A stretch of DNA of 12,761 nt from Georgenia sp. (GTDB lineage Bacteria; Actinomycetota; Actinomycetes; Actinomycetales; Actinomycetaceae), in assembly GCA_027322565.1 (NCBI GenBank), contig DAHVRG010000249.1:1-12761 (forward strand). The letters run 5' to 3'. Under the pieces are notes generated by a model. The model saw only the letters and a program-made list of their open reading frames with translations, ran no database searches and was not told the origin of the DNA. Position 1 is the first letter of the stretch, and each line of letters starts with the position of its first letter. Made by a program: the position numbers and the translations under genes. Below, one piece after another: positions 5,748 through 10,088 of the stretch.

Positions 5748-7508
5748 TCACCGGCCGGTGACGCGCCGGCTGTCGTCCGGCAGCCGGCGCGTCCGGCCGG
5801 TGCGGTCCAGGTGCGCGAGCAGCGCAAGCACCACCCGCCGGCTGGTGCCGAGGTGACGGCGGGCCTGGCTCACGGTGAACGGCTGTGGGAGCGCCGCCAG
5901 CCGCTCGACCGCAAGGTCGTCGGTCCCGGCGAGGAGCACGACCCCGGGTGCCGGCCGCAGCACCAGGCCGGCCCGCGCCGCCGCGGCCTGCACCTTCGCG
6001 TCCAGCCCCAGCGCCGGCAGCTCGTCCGCCGCGGGAGCGGCGAAGGGCTGCTCCGCGAGACGTTCGCCCAGCGCCGCGACCGCGGCCCGGACGGCGGGGG
6101 GCACGTCGTCCGCGTCGTCGAGCACGACGCGGCCGGCCTCCACCCGCAGCGGCGCGGCGACGACGGCGGCCGCCGGCTCCGGGCCGGGGAGCCCGAGCCG
6201 CTCGGCGAGCGCGGCGAGCGTGAGCGGCGGGTCCAGCGGCGCCGAGCGGGCGTGCTCACGGACGACGTCGACCGCCTCGCGGGCGGCTGCGGCCACCCGG
6301 TCCGGGCTGAGGAGCCACCCTCCGGCGCGCACGACATCCGCGTCCGTCCCGTCCACGGGCACCCCGATCCGGGCGAGCAGCGCGGCTGCGACCACGCCGC
6401 GGCGTGCGACCTCGGTCGCGAGGTCGGGCCGGCCGTCGGCGGCGGCCAGCGCCCGTCCACGGGCCCGTGCCGCCCCGCGCCGGCCCAGCGGTGGGGGAGC
6501 GGGGTCGAGCACCGTGACGGCCCAGAGCCGCCGGGTGCCCGGGTCACGCAGCAGCGCCCGGTCCCCCACCCGCAGCGGGAGCCGGCGGTCGAGCAGGAGC
6601 CGGGCGACGCCGGGGGCCAGCGGCCGGTGGTGGACGCCGACCAGCGCCGAGCCGACGTGGAGGACGGGCCGCTGCGGGGCGGCGCCGTCCCCCAGACGCG
6701 GCGGACCGAGCCGCACGTCGACGACGTCGGTGCGGTGCCACGCGCCGGGCGTCACGAGCACGTCGCCGCGCGCGACCGGTGCGTCTCCGGCGAGGTTGAG
6801 CGCCACCCGGGCGACGCCCTCGGCACCCTCGACGTCCCGGCCGAGCGACTGCACCGCCCGCACCCGGTGCTCCGTCCCCTCCGCCTCGAGCCGGTCACCC
6901 GCCGCCACCCGGCCGGCGGGCAGCGTCCCGGTGACGACCGTCCCCGCGCCGGCCACGGTGAAGCTGCGGTCCACCCACAGCCGGACCGGCGCGTCCGTCG
7001 GCGGGGAAGGGAGGGCGGCCACCATCCTCACCAGCGCCGCGCGCAGCTCGTCCAGCCCCTGCCCGGTGCGGGCGCTCAGCGTCACCGCTGGGGCGCCGCG
7101 CAGAGAGGTCGCCGCCAGCTCGGCCAGGGCGCGCTCCCGGGCGGGGCCGGGGTCGGCGAGGTCGGCCCGGGTGACGGCGAGGACGCCGTGCTCCACCCCG
7201 AGCGCGTCGAGGGCGGCGAGGTGCTCGGCCGCCTGGGGCATCCACGGGTCGTCCGCGGCGACGACGAAGAGCACGGCCGGCACGGGTCCGAGCCCGGCGA
7301 GCGTGGTGCTGATGAACCGCTCGTGCCCGGGGACGTCGACGAAGGCGACCTCACGCGCTCCCGGCAGCGTGGTCCAGGCGTACCCCAGCTGGATCGACAG
7401 CCCGCGGCGGTGCTCCTCGGCGAGCCGGTCCGGCTCGGTGCCGGTGAGGGCGCGCACGAGCGCGGACTTGCCGTGGTCCACGTGCCCCGCCGTGGCGACG
7501 ACGTGCAT
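5748..7508 (-). CDS. selB: SelB, selenocysteine-specific translation elongation factor
   Basis: A 586-residue GTPase that carries selenocysteyl-tRNA-Sec to the ribosome and binds the SECIS hairpin of the mRNA. The N-terminal EF-Tu-like G domain shows G1 GHVDHGKS (8-15), the switch I region RRGLSIQLGYAW (34-45), G3 DVPGHE (58-63) and G4 TRAD (113-116). The motif AADDPWMPQAAEHLAALDALG (84-104) is SelB-specific. Beta-barrel domains follow (for example RVAAGDRLEAEGTEHRVRAVQSLG). The C-terminal third carries winged helices, ending with a last one (about 546-586) containing SQARRHLGTSRRVVLALLAHLDR and TRRLP, the RNA-binding end. The ATG at 7508 overlaps the selA TGA by one base (TGATG), implying coupled translation. 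No obvious separate Shine-Dalgarno sequence is present. Length is close to the E. coli protein. Confidence 0.97.
   Translation of the reverse strand: MHVVATAGHVDHGKSALVRALTGTEPDRLAEEHRRGLSIQLGYAWTTLPGAREVAFVDVPGHERFISTTLAGLGPVPAVLFVVAADDPWMPQAAEHLAALDALGVEHGVLAVTRADLADPGPARERALAELAATSLRGAPAVTLSARTGQGLDELRAALVRMVAALPSPPTDAPVRLWVDRSFTVAGAGTVVTGTLPAGRVAAGDRLEAEGTEHRVRAVQSLGRDVEGAEGVARVALNLAGDAPVARGDVLVTPGAWHRTDVVDVRLGPPRLGDGAAPQRPVLHVGSALVGVHHRPLAPGVARLLLDRRLPLRVGDRALLRDPGTRRLWAVTVLDPAPPPLGRRGAARARGRALAAADGRPDLATEVARRGVVAAALLARIGVPVDGTDADVVRAGGWLLSPDRVAAAAREAVDVVREHARSAPLDPPLTLAALAERLGLPGPEPAAAVVAAPLRVEAGRVVLDDADDVPPAVRAAVAALGERLAEQPFAAPAADELPALGLDAKVQAAAARAGLVLRPAPGVVLLAGTDDLAVERLAALPQPFTVSQARRHLGTSRRVVLALLAHLDRTGRTRRLPDDSRRVTGR
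5760..5793. terminator. Strong hairpin at the convergent DHFR-like/selB ends
   Basis: GACGCGCCGGCTG (5760-5772) and CAGCCGGCGCGTC (5781-5793) pair perfectly over 13 bp around an 8-nt loop. It begins 27 bases after the stop of the + strand gene, inside the last codons of selB. The 12-bp palindrome CACCGGCCGGTG (5749-5760) lies next to it. For the + strand it is a plausible terminator without U-tract. For the - strand it lies just before the selB stop, so it would stall transcription only after the gene is nearly complete. Confidence 0.5.
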
Positions 7509-8803
7509 CACACCCGCCCGGCCGCGGCCCGCACCGCCTCGGCGAGCGCGTCGTCCTGCTCCGGCGGGACGGCCAGGAGGTCGAGCAGCAGCCGCCCGCG
7601 GTGGGCGCGGCCGAGCACCGGGCACGCGCCGGTACGCAGCGGGGCGGCGAGCCGGTCGTCGACCGCCACGGCGGCGCTCGGCAGCTCCACCCCGGGAGCA
7701 CCGCCGCCCCCGACGGCGCCGACGCTCTCCACCGCCTCGGCGGCGACGTCGGCCCCCAGCGCCGCGGCGATCGCCCGGGCCCGGCGCAGGAGGTCGGCCG
7801 CGTCGGCGTCCAGCCCGGCGGGGACCGGCGGCACCGGCCCGGTGAGAGTGGCCTCGAGCGCGGCGAGGGTGAGCTTGTCCACCCGGACCGCCCGCGCGAA
7901 CGGGTGCCGGCGCAGCCCCTCGACGACGTCGGCCTCCCCGAGCAGGAGCCCGCACTGTGGCCCGCCGAGCAGCTTGTCACCGGATGCCGTGACGACGGCG
8001 GCCCCGGCCCGCAGCGTGCCGGCGGCGGAGGGCTCGGCCGGCAGCCGGGGGTGCGGCGCCAGGAGACCGGAGCCGATGTCGGCGACGACGGGCACCGGAA
8101 GGGTCGCCAACCGTTCGACCGGGACGCTCGCGGTGAACCCGGTGACCCGGAAGTTCGACGGGTGCACCTTGAGCACGAAGGCGACGTCGTCGTCGACCGC
8201 CGCGGCGTAGTCCTCCAGCCGCACCCGGTTCGTCGTGCCGACCTCCCGCAGCCGGGCCCCGACGGACTCGAGCAGCTCGGGGATCCGGAAGCCGTCCCCG
8301 ATCTCGACGAGCTCCCCGCGGGCCACGACGACGCAGCGTCCCGCGGCCAGCGCGAGCGTCACGAGGGCGAGGGCGGCGGCCCCGTTGTTGACGACGTGGA
8401 CCCCACCGGCGTCCGGCACCGCGCGGGCGAGCGCCGCCAGCGCCCCCCGGCCGCGGCGCCCACGGCGGCCGGTGCCGAGGTCGACCTCGACGTCCGTCGT
8501 CCCGGCTGCGACCTCGAGGGCCGCCACGGCCGCCGGGGAGAGCGGCGCCCGGCCGAGGTTGGTGTGGACGAGCACGCCCGTCGCGTTGATCACCGGGCGC
8601 AGCGTCGTCGCCGTCGCGGGCAGCGCCGCGAGCGTGGCGGCGACGACCTCCTGCGGCCGGACCCGTCCCTGCCGACACTCCTCGATGGCGCGCCGGGCGG
8701 CGTCCTTGACCAGCTGCGGCCCGAGCCGTCCGGCCGCAGCGACGAGGGCCGGGTCGGCAAGGACGGTGTCGGTGCGCGGCGTCGCGCGCCGGTGGTCCAG
8801 CAC
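7508..8803 (-). CDS. selA: SelA, L-seryl-tRNA(Sec) selenium transferase
   Basis: A 431-residue PLP enzyme that converts seryl-tRNA-Sec to selenocysteyl-tRNA-Sec using selenophosphate. The PLP lysine is K277 in SGDKLLGGPQ, the signature of the family. Other landmarks are VINATGVLVHTNLGRAPLS (71-89), VVNNGAAAL (137-145), ARGELVEIGDGFRIPE (161-176), EVGTTNR (187-193), KVHPSNFRVTGF (212-223) and ADIGSGLL (241-248). The start is GTG at 8803, preceded by a strong AGGGAGG (8816-8810 on the - strand) with 6-nt spacing. That Shine-Dalgarno sequence lies in the 21 bases between the tRNA-Sec CCA end and selA. No promoter is visible in between, so selA most likely shares the tRNA-Sec transcript. selB follows with a one-base overlap. 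Confidence 0.97.
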   Translation of the reverse strand: MLDHRRATPRTDTVLADPALVAAAGRLGPQLVKDAARRAIEECRQGRVRPQEVVAATLAALPATATTLRPVINATGVLVHTNLGRAPLSPAAVAALEVAAGTTDVEVDLGTGRRGRRGRGALAALARAVPDAGGVHVVNNGAAALALVTLALAAGRCVVVARGELVEIGDGFRIPELLESVGARLREVGTTNRVRLEDYAAAVDDDVAFVLKVHPSNFRVTGFTASVPVERLATLPVPVVADIGSGLLAPHPRLPAEPSAAGTLRAGAAVVTASGDKLLGGPQCGLLLGEADVVEGLRRHPFARAVRVDKLTLAALEATLTGPVPPVPAGLDADAADLLRRARAIAAALGADVAAEAVESVGAVGGGGAPGVELPSAAVAVDDRLAAPLRTGACPVLGRAHRGRLLLDLLAVPPEQDDALAEAVRAAAGRV

Positions 8804-8824
8804 TACGAGCCTCCCTGGGGTCGG

Positions 8825-8919
8825 TGGCGGAGGCGGACGGGAATCGAACCCGCCTGGCCGAGCTGCTCGACCACAACGGTTTTGAAGACCGCGCCCGTCA
8901 CCAGACGAGGTACGCCTCC
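8825..8919 (-). tRNA. selC: tRNA-Sec (anticodon UCA), CCA encoded
   Basis: A 95-nt selenocysteine tRNA including a genome-encoded GCCA end (8828-8825). Numbering from the 5' G at 8919: acceptor 1-7 with 85-91 pairs perfectly, T8 faces C84 (mismatch) and A9 can pair with T83. The D-stem is 6 bp (11-16 with 21-26) with tetraloop TGGT. The anticodon stem 28-32/40-44 encloses CTTCAAA, with anticodon TCA (+ strand 8883-8885). The extra arm is a long 8-bp stem (47-54 with 58-65) closed by CAG. The T loop is TTCGATT. Six-bp D-stem, long extra arm and UCA anticodon are the hallmarks of bacterial tRNA-Sec. It lies immediately ahead of selA and opposite selD. Confidence 0.97.
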
Positions 8920-8926
8920 GGGGGGC

Positions 8927-8932
8927 AGCGTA
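8927..8932 (-). promoter_or_regulatory. Predicted -10 box for tRNA-Sec/selA/selB
   Basis: On the - strand, TACGCT (TANNNT) lies 7 nt before the first nucleotide of tRNA-Sec. This would place the transcription start at or next to G1 of the tRNA, leaving little or no 5' leader. A -35 element is not clear (GTCGGT at 17-bp spacing is weak). Confidence 0.5.
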
Positions 8933-8947
8933 GCCGCTCGCCGTCCG

Positions 8948-8976
8948 CGACCGACGGTCGTCCGCGGTCGCGCGAC
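8948..8976. repeat. Palindromes between the divergent tRNA-Sec and selD promoters
   Basis: CGACCG-A-CGGTCG (8948-8960) is a perfect inverted repeat, and GTCGCGCGAC (8967-8976) is a perfect 10-bp palindrome, with CCGCGG (8962-8967) touching it. They fill the middle of the 81-bp gap between the two predicted -10 boxes. They may be regulator sites, but chance palindromes are common in such GC-rich sequence. Confidence 0.35.
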
Positions 8977-8987
8977 GCGGGCCCCGC

Positions 8988-8993
8988 TACCCT
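8988..8993 (+). promoter_or_regulatory. Predicted -10 box of selD (leaderless)
   Basis: TACCCT matches TANNNT and lies exactly 7 nt before the GTG at 9001. No Shine-Dalgarno sequence precedes that GTG, so a leaderless selD transcript is likely. The -35 region is not recognisable. Confidence 0.5.
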
Positions 8994-9000
8994 GGCGCCT

Positions 9001-9996
9001 GTGACCACCGCCACGTACCCCGACCTCCGCCTCACCCAGTACGCCGCGGGTGGCGGCTGCGCCTGCAAGGTCCCGCCCGGCGAGCTCGAGCGGGTCCTGG
9101 GCACGCTGCCGGGCAGCACCCACCCCGACCTCCTCGTCGGGATTGAGAACGGCGACGACGCCGCCGCGGTCCGGATCGACGGCAGCCGCGCGGTCATCGC
9201 GACCGCCGACTTCTTCACCCCCGTCGTCGACGACCCCTTCGACTTCGGGCGGATCGCCGCGACGAACGCGCTCTCCGACGTATACGCGATGGGCGGCACC
9301 CCCCTCGTCGCCGTCAACCTCCTCGCCTGGCCGCGCGACCGCATCCCGTTCGACGTCGCCGCCGAGGTCCTCCGCGGCGGTGCGGCCGTGTGCGAGGAGG
9401 CCGGCGTCGTCGTCGGCGGGGGGCACAGCGTCGACGACCGCGAGCCCAAGTACGGACAGGCGGTCACCGGCATCGCCGACGCCGACCGGCTCCTGCGCAA
9501 CGACGCCGGACGCGCCGGCCTGCCGCTCACGCTGACCAAGCCGCTCGGCCTCGGTATCCTCAACAACCGGCACAAGGCGACGGGCGAACGGTTCGCGGAG
9601 GCCGTCGCGGTCATGACGACGCTCAACCGAGAGGCGTCCCGCGCGGCGCTCGCGACCGGCGTCGAGGCCGCCACCGACGTCACCGGCTTCGGGCTGCTCG
9701 GCCACCTGTACAAGCTCGCCCGGGCGAGCGGCGTCAGTGCGGTCGTCGACGCGGCCGCCGTGCCGTACGTCGCCGGTGCCCGGGAGTCCCTCGCCGCCGG
9801 CTACGTCCCCGGCGGCAGCCGCCGCAACCTCGACTGGGTGCGCCCGCACGTCGCCTCCGACGTCGACGACGACGAGCTCCTCCTGCTCGCCGACGCCCAG
9901 ACCTCCGGTGGCCTGCTCGTCGTCGGGGAGCTGCCCGGCCACCCGGTGGTCGGTGAGCTCGTCCAAGCCGAGGAGTGGACCGTCCGGGTGCGCTGA
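9001..9996 (+). CDS. selD: SelD, selenide, water dikinase (selenophosphate synthase)
   Basis: A 331-residue enzyme making selenophosphate from selenide and ATP, the selenium donor for SelA. The start is marked by the leaderless -10 box and by the family N-terminus LTQYAAGGGCACKVPP (11-26). C20 and K23 correspond to the catalytic Cys17 and Lys20 of E. coli SelD. The codon for C20 is TGC, so this SelD is not itself a selenoprotein. Further motifs are ENGDDAAAV (49-57) and ATADFFTPVVDDPFDFGRIA (67-86) with metal-binding aspartates, NALSDVYAMGGTP (89-101), GGGHSVDDREPKYG (139-152), and a late DVTGFGLLGHLYKLA segment. An upstream in-frame ATG at 8824 would run through the tRNA gene and is rejected. 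The gene is divergent from tRNA-Sec/selAB and 92 bases ahead of the formate dehydrogenase. Confidence 0.97.
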   Translation: MTTATYPDLRLTQYAAGGGCACKVPPGELERVLGTLPGSTHPDLLVGIENGDDAAAVRIDGSRAVIATADFFTPVVDDPFDFGRIAATNALSDVYAMGGTPLVAVNLLAWPRDRIPFDVAAEVLRGGAAVCEEAGVVVGGGHSVDDREPKYGQAVTGIADADRLLRNDAGRAGLPLTLTKPLGLGILNNRHKATGERFAEAVAVMTTLNREASRAALATGVEAATDVTGFGLLGHLYKLARASGVSAVVDAAAVPYVAGARESLAAGYVPGGSRRNLDWVRPHVASDVDDDELLLLADAQTSGGLLVVGELPGHPVVGELVQAEEWTVRVR

Positions 9997-10003
9997 GGCA
10001 GCA

Positions 10004-10028
10004 CCGCCCGGCCACACGGAGCCGGCGG
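10004..10028 (+). terminator. Candidate terminator after selD
   Basis: CCG-C-CCGGC (10004-10012, one bulged C) can pair with GCCGGCGG (10021-10028) around an 8-nt loop, starting 7 bases after the selD stop. No U-tract. A promoter-like TACCGT follows at 10058, consistent with separate transcription of the next gene. Confidence 0.35.
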
Positions 10029-10057
10029 GGACGGCTGCGGGTGCCCGGCGTCCGCGC

Positions 10058-10063
10058 TACCGT
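10058..10063 (+). promoter_or_regulatory. Predicted -10 box of the formate dehydrogenase gene
   Basis: TACCGT matches TANNNT. A start about 7 nt later would leave a leader of roughly 18 nt containing AAGGGG (10077-10082), a Shine-Dalgarno sequence 6 nt before the ATG at 10089. Unlike selD and padR, this gene would therefore have a leader. Confidence 0.4.
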
Positions 10064-10088
10064 GACGAGGGACACGAAGGGGTGAGCG

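Noticed and set aside
7158..7172. SelB G4 motif TRAD instead of NKxD as a possible defect
   Set aside because: SelB proteins commonly have T-K/R-A-D here (E. coli SelB has TKAD), so it is family-normal.
5811..8210. A long + strand open frame (799 codons) opposite selB and selA
   Set aside because: Low-complexity Arg/Gly/Pro-rich composition without family motifs; it is antisense to clearly identified genes.
8824..9000. Extended N-terminus of selD beginning at ATG 8824
   Set aside because: It would translate through the tRNA-Sec gene and the promoter region; the GTG at 9001 has a -10 box 7 nt upstream and the family N-terminus.
9058..9060. Possible selenocysteine in SelD itself
   Set aside because: The catalytic codon is TGC (Cys20), and the gene has no in-frame TGA before its stop.
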